Source of the DNA: Argopecten irradians
Taxonomy: Eukaryota > Mollusca > Bivalvia > Pectinida > Pectinidae
Direction: 5' to 3'
Assembly (NCBI RefSeq): GCF_041381155.1
Contig: NC_091145.1
Span: 37,959,882-38,023,881 of the forward strand
Length of the DNA stretch: 64,000 bases
In this document: in pieces, positions 36,745-48,180 of the stretch
Layout of the letters: every line of letters begins with the position of its first letter
Position numbering within the stretch: position 1 is the first letter of the stretch
Notes under the pieces: generated by a model
Told to the model about the DNA's origin: nothing
Seen by the model: only the letters and a program-made list of their open reading frames with translations
The model's database searches: none
Position numbers and translations under genes: made by a program

Positions 36745-37583
36745 CGCTTTGAGCTTTACTGTTGATTTAGGAGAGACTTGCCAGATGTTTTCGTCGATTA
36801 TTATGTTCGAATCGCAGCGAGTAGATAAAAATTGATACTAATTTCATGCACTGTTATAAATCTACAGATTAGTGTGGTGTCGTCGTTCAATTCATCATTT
36901 CGTAGTAAAATTTCGTTGTAAAAAAGGTTTTTCCTTCGCCTTGAAATACGTACCATTCATTGGAATCTATCACCCGTGTGTAATAAATAAAATTTATGAA
37001 ATAGCTTTATTGAATGGTTAAAACAAGGAAGTCACATGATAAAATTGATTATCAGTCAGCTATTTTATATATGTATGAAATGCGATTGAAATTAATTTTA
37101 AGAAAGAGTAATACAAAATTGATGTAAATCTTTGTTCCATTTTTTACAACATAATCAATATATAAATATGTTTAAGGAAAATAAACTTTGAGCGCAGATT
37201 CCCTGGAACCTTTTTCGTGGCCATTAAAAAATAACAGAATAGGAAAGACGAGGTAAAACGCGTTTTTATTTTGTATTGAATTTAATTTACGACAGTTAGG
37301 TACATATGTAGCTGTGAATAGACCATTTGCCGGTTTCCAATAGGTTAGCGATTAGAGTGATCTCCCTTGTAACACAAAAGAGTTCCACCGGACAAAAAGT
37401 TGGCCTTTACTATTACTCAAATAAGAAAGTGAGCTCAGTTGAATTGCTGTGTTCTCTAAAATCAAAATGTATTTGCTTGTATTTAGTTGTTGAGTGCTTT
37501 AAAACAAGCTGAGAGATATGTGCAAAGGCTGTCAACATATTCATTTATCGATAAATCCGAATTTATCGCGCGCACATGCAGCC
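36745..37583. other. Intergenic, no feature seen
   Basis: AT-rich. No coding, RNA or repeat evidence. Confidence 0.45.
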
Positions 37584-37871
37584 TGTGCCGGGCATAGCGA
37601 AACGTTTTATTTAGGCCTATTGGATTCAGCTTAATCTTTACAGTGCTTATATATATTTTCATCTGTATTTTTATCAGCTTTTATGTCACCGTTTATAAGC
37701 CTATTGTATGCTAAACATATTGAATGTTATAAGGGGCGCTTAGTTCGCTAAACTTGCCTATATTATTAGGTTTTTTAACTCTTTTTTTTGTCGAATATAT
37801 AGTATAAAAATATTTTAAAAACTTTTGATATCGGCAGGTATAGCGAAATAAATAGCGCTATGCCCGGCACA
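37584..37871. mobile_element. 288-bp MITE with perfect 16-bp inverted ends
   Basis: TGTGCCGGGCATAGCG (37584-37599) is the exact inverse of CGCTATGCCCGGCACA (37856-37871). Within it, TAGTTCGCTAAACTTGCC and GGCAGGTATAGCGAAATA (about 37742-37852) form a second nested inverted pair related to the TAGTCCGCT family. Confidence 0.75.
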
Positions 37872-39764
37872 TGAAATCAAATTGACGCAGGCATAATTTA
37901 TTAACTTGTTCTTTATATCGAATTATCTGAATTGATAATAAAAGTTCAACTTTAAGTATTTAACGATGTAGATTCAGAAGCGTATAAAAGAATTTTCATG
38001 TTCATTTTAGAATTGATAGAACGTCTATTGATTACATTTATACATGGAATCCATAAGTTCTAATTGTTTTACCTGAATCGCAAATAGTGCCAATGATAAT
38101 TAAGTGATACATACGGTAAACTTGTACATGTACTTCGATAACCAAAATGTCTCTAATCTGGTACAGTGTATAATTTCCCACTGATTCATTTTGATTAAAC
38201 TTTTAAATTAGTAATCAATCAAGACATGCTTCTAGATACATGTAGTAATAATCTACAGTACAAGTATATCAGCAATTGTTTTTGCAACATTTTCCCCTCG
38301 TTGCTACTGACGATAACCGTGGTACAAGTATCTACAGTGTCAATTATATTGCCGAGTAATGATGTTTCACCTGTAATCATTAAACTTAATGCAGATTACA
38401 TTTTCAATACGAAGTAAGTAACTTTGATCTTAAAATACCAGGAAGTTGCTAGAGAAAGGATTAAATGCGTAACATTCATAATTTGCTGGGGAGATGTAGA
38501 TGTGTTCGGCCCCTTAGATTGTCACTGTTTGTGTGTGGGCATCTGTATACGTTTTAAGTAAAATCTCAATAAGAACTTCGATTGATAAGCTGATGATCTG
38601 AAGATAATAAAAAAATTCTAAGTTGATTTAAAGTGCTAAGTAAACTAGCAAAATAAATGTACACGAACGTTATGTCAACGTACTAAGCAAAGGGATTCCT
38701 TATTTTTACATAAACATTTTCTTCCTTATTTGTGATTTTTATTATTTGTGCATTCTCCCGTTGTTCCAATAGTAATTACAATATACATTATTGTACATAC
38801 AGTTGCATTACTTTATACATGCATGCATGTACAGTTATCAATCTGTAATAGGATAAATAATGTCTATTTTATTTCATTGAAAAAAGATGTTCCACGGTAG
38901 AAGTTTATCCTCCAATATGCGCTCTATAAAAATTGGGAAATTCCTACTAAAATTTGCAAATCGCACGACTATGCAACTTTGCTGTCATGTAATAGATTAT
39001 TTATTGGATTTTACAAATTGCTTTTTCACAAATACATTGTAGATCAAACACATGTATTTAGAAACCTCATATTTGACATTTATTTTCAGTCTAACGTTAC
39101 TTTGAAAATGTACCTCTATACTAAGACGAGACGGGCCGACATCGCGAGTCGAACAATGCCTCTTTATAATCAACAATCTTTGTTTTCATATTTCCTTATG
39201 TAGTTCATATACACATTAACTTCCAAATATGCACATAGCCGCCGTGGTTTTGTCTGCTATTCAATAGTTTTTGCTCGTAATGCTCATGTACTGGAGACTA
39301 ACGTTAGCTAAGTTTTAAATAAATCACCCCATTCCTTTAATTTTCAAATAATTACTGATTTGTGTTGTATTTGTGACGTTAATAATTCAAGAAATGAAAT
39401 GTCTTATGTCATTATCAAAGTAAAAAAGAATCGTATTTCATAGAAGTAAGCACTTCTTATAATATAGCCGCTTCGGTAACTTGTCCGGTTGTTCCGGTTG
39501 CCGCTTAGGTGTTTGCAAAGAAAATCGCTTACGTCATTGAGGACCGGCAAATCGCCTATTGCATTCGTTGTTTACAAAAATTACACTAGCTGTATCAAAT
39601 GCATATTAAGATTTCATAAGTCTTCCTGTTTATACTTAGTGACTAATAAGTGTTATAGAAACGTATTGTCGATACATTCCTGAAATGGTAGCCAAATAAA
39701 CAGAATGGGTTTGAATGTCTACAACCCGAGCCAACATATACACCAACTCCAGAGGGTTACTATA
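37872..39764. other. Intergenic, no feature seen
   Basis: AT-rich sequence left of the retrotransposon. ORFs of 60-75 codons show no domain signature. Confidence 0.45.
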
Positions 39765-39768
39765 GTAT

Positions 39769-39951
39769 TGTAACAGGAATTCGTTGATCCCTCCAAGGCC
39801 GCTTCTCAAAGACAATAGACAAACTTCTTTTTAGTCTATCAATTTATTTAGGTGGAACATGTTTAAAATTACACACTGATGACACACACGCACATTGCAA
39901 ATGGCCAGAGTATAAACATTACTGGTAAATACAAGTCTCACGTTTATTACA
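39769..39951 (-). repeat. 3' LTR, 183 bp, internally deleted
   Basis: It matches the first about 100 and last about 75 bases of the right LTR, joined at AAATTACAC / ACTGATGACACACACG. About 1.2 kb present in the other LTR is missing, or was inserted there. Confidence 0.85.
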
Positions 39952-40074
39952 ACTCCCCCCCTCCCAAGCTGAAAATTCTCCCGAATTTTATCTATTGATG
40001 AAAGTTCTTGTTAATTTCAGATATTCCTTCACCATCCACGATAAGTTCACTGTTCCTTAGACACAATTCCCGTT

Positions 40075-40255
40075 AGGGTCTCATCGAGGTGGAGGGCAGA
40101 CTGTACCTTAAACGCAGCTCCCGTTGTAGTCTCATCGAGGTTGAGGGCAGACTGTACCTTAGACACAGCTCCCATTGTTGTCTCATCGAGGTTGAGGACA
40201 AACTGTACCTTAAACACAGCTCCCATTGTTGTCTCACCAAGGTTGAGGGCAGACC
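40075..40255. repeat. 51-bp tandem repeat, 3.5 copies, inside the retrotransposon
   Basis: TCTCATCGAGGTTGAGGGCA followed by GACTGTACCTTAAACGCAG repeats at 51 bp. 51 is a multiple of three, so it could have been part of a coding region. Confidence 0.85.
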
Positions 40256-40258
40256 AGA

Positions 40259-41514
40259 TTAAAGGCGTAACGGTACCCCAGCCTTATCTAATATGTCAAC
40301 AAGATAGTCTGTGGACTGGTCCCTAATCGATGATGAGGCTTCAACCTGTCTCAGGAACAGCAGTTGATCTGGAGAGTGCTGACGAGAGTTAATGATCTCC
40401 CTCAAGGCCTCATATGTATAGTAGCGAGATTTCCTGGTCACCCCTTCTACTGGCGGCAGATCTGTTCCGGGTAGGCCCAACATATTATACTTGTCAAGAA
40501 GATCTCCCCGACTGCGTGGTACCACGACTTCTTCAGTCACGCCTCTCTCGATTGTCATGGCTGCAAACTCCCAGGCCCTCAGCTTCTGGTCTGCTGTGAA
40601 CGATTTCCAACCAAGAGGCGGCCATCTAATGGAGGATATCACTGTTTGTTTCTCAGTCCAAGCTCTTCTCGAAGTCGCAACTAATGGCATGCACCCCGTT
40701 CTTAACATGTGCTGCGCTCTCATTCCATCACAGTTTGGTTGGTTACGACCCTTCTTTTCGTTGGCCACTCCCTTGCATCTACATGGGTTTGCTCACTGAC
40801 TGCTCTAACTGTTGACCTCTTCTTGTCATCTTCTCCAAGAATTCCTTCGTATCTCTCCACCACCTCTACAGCTTGTTCTACAGTTTTACAATCTTAATCA
40901 ATACACCGACATTTCATCTCTAAAGTAATGCTTTTATAAAGTTGATTCAAAGCTAACGCTTCCTGTGCAGTTGCACTGAGATTTACATAGGCCCGCTGTG
41001 ACATCTGTCGAAGGTCATCCCCAAGGGCAGCAATAGTTTCAGTTGGTTGGCGTTTACGAGCTTCAAACCTTGACAGCCACCTATTCTGTTGTCTAGAACT
41101 CCCAAATCGTAACTCCAGCTTATCAATAAGACTCTGGTATGTCTTCCGGTCGGCCGAAGGCAAACTGATATAAAAGGTTCATGCTGGTCCACGAAGGCAT
41201 GCTGCTAGGGCCAATACTTTCTCATTGTCTCCTCATCTTCCAAGTTCAGCACATGCATCAAAATGGGATATGTACTCCTGCCAGTCTTCAGTCCCTGTAT
41301 ACTTCTCGGGCTTCATCTGGATAGTCTTCCTTGGTTGGAAGCGACCACTTGGCTCTGGAATGCGATTCGGCTCTACATAGCCAGATGCGTCTTCGAATTC
41401 CTCAAATTCCACTGTTTCATCATTAGCTATATCATCCCTGTCCCCTTGACCTTGCTCATCAGGTTCCATTTCATGTCGGAAAACTATGTCGCGATCCGGT
41501 GAGTTCGCCATCAT
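40259..41514 (-). pseudogene. Gag-like remnant of the LTR retrotransposon
   Basis: Minus-strand pieces, in order: 41514-41233, acidic then KPEKYTGTEDWQEYISHFDA, the usual start of the Ty3/gypsy gag domain; 41163-40894, YQSLIDKLELRFGSS ... RFEARKRQPTETIAALGDDL, the core gag helices; then DCKTVEQAVEVVERYEGIL in a shifted frame; and finally an open 169-codon stretch (40768-40259) that I do not recognise. Stops and frameshifts separate them. It is not functional as one protein. Confidence 0.75.
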
Positions 41515-41659
41515 AAATTGTAAGACTCGGATAACTATAACATAAGTTGGATAACTTTAAAAATATGTACAAAGTTCCACTACACTAGCAAGTTGTCAAG
41601 GCGAGGTCCGTATCCTAGATATCGTAAAAAGTCTGATATCCCACTTCTGACACCATTTT

Positions 41660-43033
41660 TAACAGGAATTAGCCGATTCGTTGATCCCTCCAAGGCCGCT
41701 TCTCAAAGACAATAGACAAACTTCTTTTTAGTCTATCAATTTATTTAGGTGGAACATGTTTAAAATTACATTACAGTTTTGGCCTTCCTCTAAGTCTCTC
41801 TTTCTCTCAAAGTCGCTAGTGTAGTAGGAGATAGCTTTACAGCATTGTAATTGACATATGACGAATATACGGGCGCGTTGACTGGTCAGATACCATCATA
41901 GTTTTAAATATAGAAACGTAGAATGACCGGATGTACCACCCCGGTATATAGTATTAGTAAATGGGAGATAACTCCACGAATTATGAGGAAATATTCATCT
42001 TATTTAGAATTTATTTACTTTCTCTTTGACTCATTTATGTATAGGTATTTAAAAACCTATTGAATACATATATAATATCCAAAAATCCCAAGCCATTATG
42101 TTAGGCTAAGTACCTTGCCGTATAAGTGTATGCTGCTGTCGCTGGCTGAGCAAATCTGACAAGACAGTTGAAATCGCGCGCTTATATAAACTTTCCAGCG
42201 ATCACGTGACCGAATCTGACCAATCGCCGCTTGTCCGGCGCCGTACATAATTAACTATCGCATGTCCGTTTGATCTACGATTAATTTACACATAATAAAG
42301 TACTAGAATATGACGTGTCCGTCAGAATTTACACAAAAACAATGTTTCTACTAACTTGTCCGGCACTTTGGTATAGATACTATTATAGTACCGGAAGTAC
42401 ACTGATGCTCTCTGACATGAATATAGTCCACAGACTTTACTCTAAATGTATGCGTTACACAACGCATCGTTCATACACATTGATACAACATTCTTTCAAA
42501 TCACTCTTACGATATTACTATACAATATAATAAGTTATTTAGCAAGGCTTTCCTTATCCCTATTCTGCTACTTAGTCACTACGTAAACAAAGATGGCGCC
42601 CGCGAATCGGACAACTCTGGTAATCGCGCATAGACTGACGATAATGCCTCAGTTACACTTCACAGGTTGTAGTATCAGGATGAGAATCCAATATCACAAG
42701 TATGTATAAGTCCTTCCAACTGACGAAAGTCTATTTTGATATAAAATAAGAAGATTAACAGACTTTGTTGCTCCGACTCCCTTCAGTTCACAAATCCATG
42801 TCGTCCACGAAAATCCACTAGATGCATCACAGCTGTGATTATCGGTAAACTATTACTATAATGTGAATATATATAGGTAAAATCTATGTCCTGACTTCCC
42901 AACATTTCCCATGTACATTAATTTGGTATCCTAAGCTCTAAATAACGATCAGAATCTCTCATGACACACACGCACATTGCAAATGGCCAGAGTATAAACA
43001 TTACTGGTAAATATAAGTCTCACGTTTATTACA
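41660..43033 (-). repeat. 5' LTR, about 1374 bp
   Basis: It starts TAACAGGAATT at the inner edge and ends TTTATTACA before the GTAT duplication. On the minus strand a TATATAAGCGCG stretch (about 42177-42190) could be the LTR promoter. Unusually long compared with its partner. Confidence 0.75.
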
Positions 43034-43136
43034 GTATAGCATTTACACACACTATTATAACACTCAAATCACTGGGAGTTTGGAAATTGTTTATCCTTTT
43101 GAAAATATTGAATGACATCTGTCCTGTCCCCGACCT

Positions 43137-43370
43137 CTAATCAAAACGCTTACATCGACAAACATTTGAGTACATATTATCAGAGGCCAGAACCATGTAC
43201 TCCAGAAGGTTCATTGTTTTACGTTTCATCCCTGGCATATTTAAACATTTAACGTCTTTCAATTGGCATTCATAGTCAATATAAATAACTACTGGATAAA
43301 GCAAATTCCATGAAGCGCGCTGGGGCGTAAAGTTGAATGTGCCTCTGTCTATAGTTGGCATTGATATTGG
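43137..43370 (-). CDS. Candidate IL-17-like cystine-knot cytokine exon
   Basis: On the minus strand an exon could open at 43370 after acceptor ATCATAG and run to TAG at 43137-43139 (77 codons). The translation contains RASWNLLYPVVIYIDYECQL, then KCLN, a basic MKRKT stretch, MNLLEYMVLASDN and VCRCKRFD. The order W-N-L ... Y-P-x-V-I ... C-x(6)-C-[LI]-N ... V-L ... C-x-C resembles the mature IL-17 fold, in which two cysteines near the YPxVI block pair with the final C-x-C. The spacing C-x(6)-C is longer than in vertebrates and the total is short. No convincing signal-peptide exon was found; a hydrophobic stretch at 43525-43430 (MKMNVLIAVPSLTIINS) runs into a stop. It may be a degenerate copy of a gene in an expanded family. 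Confidence 0.35.
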   Translation of the reverse strand, partial: PISMPTIDRGTFNFTPQRASWNLLYPVVIYIDYECQLKDVKCLNMPGMKRKTMNLLEYMVLASDNMYSNVCRCKRFD

Positions 43371-43373
43371 CTA

Positions 43374-44145
43374 TGATTGCCAACTGAAAGATGTGCAGTG
43401 CTTATATTTACATTTAACAACAGTGTATTGATGAAATCCAAAGAGATTTTGCATCTTTAATGAATAAAGAATTAATTATCGTCAAAGACGGAACAGCTAT
43501 TAGAACATTCATCTTCATCGATCACTGGCACGACGATGATGATGTAACCATAGCAATGACGTCATAATAAGTGGATGGTAGTACATAAACTGATGAATGC
43601 CAACTGCGCTTGACAAGGCTCGCATTCCAAACTCTGTTCAAACATATATCTAAAGCACTTCATGACATGGATAGACAAAAATGTTCTACTGCTTCTAGAT
43701 TTTTTTGACAAGATAAGTAAAAAGCTTCAAATGCCTAAATACGTAAACTTGAGAAGTTTTAAAGAGAGAGAATATTATGACAAATCTATAGTTTACAATA
43801 TGAAAATTATAAAATGTGGAGAGTGTACAAGTTTACCATTCAAAAAGATATCTTGACTTTAATCGTCAGATAAAATTGCTACATGTAAATGGCTTGTTGG
43901 AATAAAGATACATATGCACATACTCATTTATACTATAATTTTTCATTCAATGATAATGATAACATTAAATTTGCGCAATGATGCAATGGGAATGCTTTAG
44001 TATAGTATGAACGTGTGTGTGATGGTCTGCTGTTACATGATCACTTCGTCTCACACGTCAGATTGGATTGTTTCTCCGTCACTAACGATTCATCAATGTC
44101 TGCTGAGGCTACCGATATTAATTCTGAAAAAACGGAAATAGAACG
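43374..44145. other. Intergenic, or upstream of the IL-17-like exon
   Basis: AT-rich. It contains the hydrophobic minus ORF noted for the IL-17-like candidate and nothing else supportable. Confidence 0.35.
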
Positions 44146-44149
44146 TTAA

Positions 44150-44498
44150 AGATGCTCCACCGTAAAAAAAATGGTATTTTTTTCACTATCAAAAACAGGA
44201 GCAGACGATTTGGTATTTTTCTTCAGTTACAAAAGTTACTTACTTCACACCATTACCACCATTGAAAAGTTTGAGCTTCTATTTTTACTTAAAGTTTAAA
44301 ATATAAAAAACAATCAATTGCATCCCGAAAAAAATTCCCTGGCACTATATCCTATATGGAATGAATTACTGATTGCGCATGCACCAAAAGCAAAACAGTT
44401 TTTTTTTATATATTATGTTTTGTGTTAAATAGACATACATATACACGATTTAACACCAATTATTGTTCAAATGATGCTCTGTCGGCGGTGGAGCATTT
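44150..44498. mobile_element. 349-bp MITE with TTAA target duplications (AGATGCTCC ends)
   Basis: TTAA at 44146-44149 and 44499-44502 flank AGATGCTCCACCG and CGGTGGAGCATTT. No coding content. Third TTAA-targeting MITE of the window. Confidence 0.85.
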
Positions 44499-44502
44499 TT
44501 AA

Positions 44503-46494
44503 AGAAAACAATACGCCCAAAAAAATACCGCGACATATATATATATAATGGAGTATCCAGTACATGTACCTTGTACTCACGGCGGGCACTTTATAATTGC
44601 CAAAGTAGGGTTTCATACTCGTGATCCAATAATGTAAAAGACACCTTAACTACTCGCCTATCACGACACTAGTTTTAGTGAATTGTAAAATGTATTGTTA
44701 TATCTTATAAATAACGCCGGTAGATATCGAGGATGAGGTTAGTTGGATACAAGCTCTATCACTTATGGTATATAACATTCGCTATTTTCACTGACTTTTT
44801 CACTATTTTCACTTACTGCATTTTTCCTTCTTTTCTACTCTTTTTTTATCCTTTGTATATGCTGTCGGGTAAAAGGCGACTAAATTTAAGATTTTTTGCA
44901 CACAACGGGGAGCAAGGCGACTAAATTTATATCCTATACAAATGAGCACTATATAAATTTCGCCACACATTTGACGTCACATGTGGCACGACTGCCACTT
45001 GTTGAAGGGTTAATTGCGCTCCATTGTGCTGCTATATATTTGTCTACTTTCATTGTCCCGTATTATTGTTCGTATCATATTATGTAATCGTGTTCGTTTT
45101 GGGTGTCTTGATAAAGAGGCAGATCGCCTCGAAAATTTGACATTTATTTTGTCCACACGGTTGGATTACTTCTTTGTACCATATTTTCACTGACTGACAT
45201 AAAGATGTAATAAATTCAACTTTTGAAAAGGAAATTATCTGAATTGTATACAAAAGTAACTTTAATTGATCAGAATGCACAATAATGCCCTCACCAAACT
45301 TCGCTAGCCAAGGGTATTCATTACGATATTGAAACCCTTGGCGGCTCTCGCGTCAAAACTGAAGTTTCTGCTTTCAAATTTTGATTGAATGCTGCAATGT
45401 TCAGCCGACCAACGAAAACTCAGCTTTTCTATGTCAACAAAACTGAACATAAGTGATAACAGTGACCATTGATGCAGACTATGTCAGTCAACAACAGCTG
45501 AAGACCAGCTAAATAAAGTACTTGGATACGTCTCCAAATAAATAGAATGGGTAAGTCTGTGCGTGTTACTGTTTCACAAATTACGCAACGATTAGCTTTG
45601 ATCGTGAAAAATTGGACACTGTAGCATGAAATCCAAAAACTGGTGTCCCCAACTAATAAACAAATAACGCATAATTATGTTAATCTTTGGTATTTTGAAT
45701 TACGTAAATGGAAGGGTGCAACTGCGATGATCCAGCTTCAGTTTTAACGCGAAGTCTTCCAATGGTGTTATGGAGAGTATTGTAATGATACGTTTGGCTA
45801 GCAAAGTTGATCTTTACCTGAATAGGATTAAACTCTACCCAAGCTATGTTTACAGAACAGAGATCACGGTATAGACCTTTGCGCGAATATCACCAACCCT
45901 GCCTTGGCGTCACACTGTATATTTTTTGTCTAGGACATGCTAACGTGATTAAGAAATGGTATTATAACGTTTCAATGTTTATCACAGATAACTGTATTAG
46001 AATCACAACAGCATACACGAACAGAAAGTTATGGAAGACAGCCAGTTTTCATTAATTTTGAAGAAGATGTATTTGTTAAATGTCAATGTCAAACTTCAAT
46101 TAATCATGATTAAACATCTTCATGTTTTACAGCTTATCAACTTACAAAGAAAGTTATTTCTCCTTTTCCTAACCCCTTTCACATGGTCGACATTTAATAG
46201 AATTACAACACGAGGAACATATCAAATTTTCTTGTACATTTTAGTAATCTCGGTAGTGGATGATCTATTCCAATATCTGAAAACTAGATTGCTAAATTTG
46301 AATGTTCGTGGGTTCTTTCTTACGCATTCGGTAAATTTTAAATAATGTTACCTTGTAAGTTATTTGGAAATGAGGATTCGTAAAAGTACGTTTTAGATCG
46401 CACGTCGATACAAAGGTACACTAAAAAGATGTAAGGAAGTGTAAAAAACAAATGCATAAAAAGGTATCCCCTCAGTCTTGCTGTAATTCATAAA
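44503..46494. other. Intergenic, no gene seen
   Basis: Holds a TA microsatellite (about 44535-44550), a doubled phrase AAGGCGACTAAATTTA (44872 and 44913), and a short inverted pair AGCCAAGGGT / ACCCTTGGCG (about 45307-45352). ORFs up to 104 codons lack domain features. Confidence 0.45.
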
Positions 46495-47038
46495 AAGCCA
46501 CATCTTATCATATTACATTGACTTGTTGTCTAAGCCACATCTTATCATATTACATTGACTTGTTGTCTAAGCCACATCTTATCATATTACATTGACTTGT
46601 TGTCTAAGCCACATCTTATCATATTACATTGACTTGTTGTCTAAGCCACATCTTATCATATTACATTGACTTGTTGTCTAAGCCACATCTTATCATTTAC
46701 ATTGACTTGTGTTAAGCATCTTTATTACATTGACTTGTGTCTAAGCCACATCTTATCATATTACATTGACTTGTGTATAAGCCACATCTTATCATATTAC
46801 ATTGACTTGTTGTCTAAGCCACATCTTATCATATTACATTGACTTGTTGTCTAAGCCACATCTTATCATATTACATTGACTTGGTGTATAAGCCACATCT
46901 TATCATATTACATTGACTTGTTGTCTAAGCCACATCTTATCATATTACATTGACTTGGTGTATAAGCCACATCTTATCATATTACATTGACTTGTTGTCT
47001 AAGCCACATCTTATCATATTACATTGACTTGTTGTCTA
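46495..47038. repeat. 37-bp tandem array, about 14.5 copies
   Basis: The unit AAGCCACATCTTATCATATT plus ACATTGACTTGTTGTCT is nearly invariant at 37 bp. Variants GTGTATAAG recur in a regular higher-order pattern (about every second or third unit). Confidence 0.97.
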
Positions 47039-47764
47039 GCAAGGAAGTTGGCTTACACATATTGTTGTATATGTAGTTTTATTTCATATGGAGTTTTGTG
47101 AAACATGTTATGAAGGCTTTTATTTTTCTATAGTTTTGTCGAGACCCGAAGTCCCAAAATTATTTGAATTCCTATTTTAACATTATTTCTTCTTTCATCA
47201 TGCAATTATGTTGTCATGAAATCGGAATAAGTAGAGAAAGGGAAAATGCAAAATAAAGAAATAATCTCCAATCATTATGGCAGTTAATGATGTTCTTAAA
47301 TCGACCTACAAAACGGAAAAGAAGAAGAAACGAATAAGACCAGCCGATCGATAAATGGACGATACAAAAACTTTGATGAAGTGATAGAAAGTTCCAAAGG
47401 AGCACATTACTTAACAAAGGTTTTAGAAAACAAATGAAGGAGGTTCATATGCTTATTCGTATAAAGCTCTGTGTTTACACTTTTGTGAAATAAACAAGTG
47501 ATACTTGTTTTTCTGTACATTATATTTACAAGTAGTTCAACTTTCTAATTTTACTCCAATAATAAGATCTTCAGACATGGAACATTTGATCAACTCTTCT
47601 TTGTTTCAATTGTAACAAAATGTTGAAATATATCGGTTTTCTTATTACCATCATTTAGTTATAATCTATACAAGTTTCTGTGTTGTAAACAACATCAGTT
47701 TATTTGCTATCTGTTATTTAGAGACCAAAGAAATAGTTTTGAAGATTACAACGTACCTACATTT
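47039..47764. other. Intergenic, no feature seen
   Basis: AT-rich; nothing supported. Confidence 0.45.
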
Positions 47765-48050
47765 AGTTAAGCTAATTCCCGTTACCCGGTATCCGATGAG
47801 GTAGTTTTAACTTGTCATTTTCTGGTGTCTGGGAGGTAACTATAACCAGGAAATAGTTTAAACTGAAATTACTTTTTTCTGATAACCGGGGAATAGTTTT
47901 AGCTATTATGTGGTTTAAGATAACCGGTAGAGAGTTTTAACTGTTACCTGTTTTCTGATAACCGGGGGATAATTTAAACTATTGCATGTTTTCTGATAAC
48001 CGGGAGATAGTTTTAACTATTACCTGTTTTCTGGTACCCGATGAGGTAGC
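47765..48050. repeat. 38-bp tandem array overlapping a coding 3' end
   Basis: GATAACCGG starts at 47881, 47919, 47957 and 47995, a 38-bp period, with older units to the left. On the minus strand each unit carries GGTTATCAGAAAACA-type sequence, which is also the end of the ORF at 48013-48180 (GGGTACCAGAAAACAGG). Confidence 0.85.
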
Positions 48051-48180
48051 TTTCGTTTGAGTAATTGGAGTCCCTCCTGTTACAACAGCACAGCAATAAC
48101 ACTGCACTAAGGACCACCCCGGCACACAGACATGCTATAGTGACCCATCTCACGACCATATCCTCACCATCTCCCTTCAT
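48013..48180 (-). CDS. Candidate 55-residue single-pass membrane microprotein, or last exon of a larger one
   Basis: From ATG at 48180 the minus strand encodes MKGDGEDMVVRW, then a hydrophobic segment VTIACLCAGVVLSAVLLLCC, then CNRRDSNYSNESYLIGYQKT and a TAA stop. The hydrophobic run of about 20 residues, the following CNRR (positive-inside, possibly palmitoylated) and the locally higher GC support coding. An acceptor-like CATAGTGGTAG lies upstream, so it may instead be the terminal exon of a longer gene. A GCGCATGCGT palindrome (NRF1-like) at 48473-48482 could mark a promoter. Family unknown. Confidence 0.4.
   Translation of the reverse strand: MKGDGEDMVVRWVTIACLCAGVVLSAVLLLCCCNRRDSNYSNESYLIGYQKTGNS

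Larger units (their letters stand above)
39769..43033 (-). mobile_element. Ty3/gypsy-like LTR retrotransposon, deleted, with unequal LTRs
   Basis: GTAT at 39765-39768 and 43034-43037 is a 4-bp target duplication. The two LTRs share both ends: TGTAACAGGAATT... and ...CACGTTTATTACA on the plus strand. Transcription is minus. Just inside the right LTR the reverse strand reads TGGTGTCAGAAGTGGG, a primer-binding-site-like sequence. Just inside the left LTR the reverse strand has a purine run (TTGGGAGGGGGGGAGT), a polypurine tract. Only gag-like sequence lies between; protease, RT, RNase H and integrase are gone. Confidence 0.85.

Noticed and set aside
43430..43525. Hydrophobic minus ORF as the signal exon of the IL-17-like candidate
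   Set aside because: It reaches TAA before any usable donor, so it cannot join the downstream exon in frame as the sequence stands.
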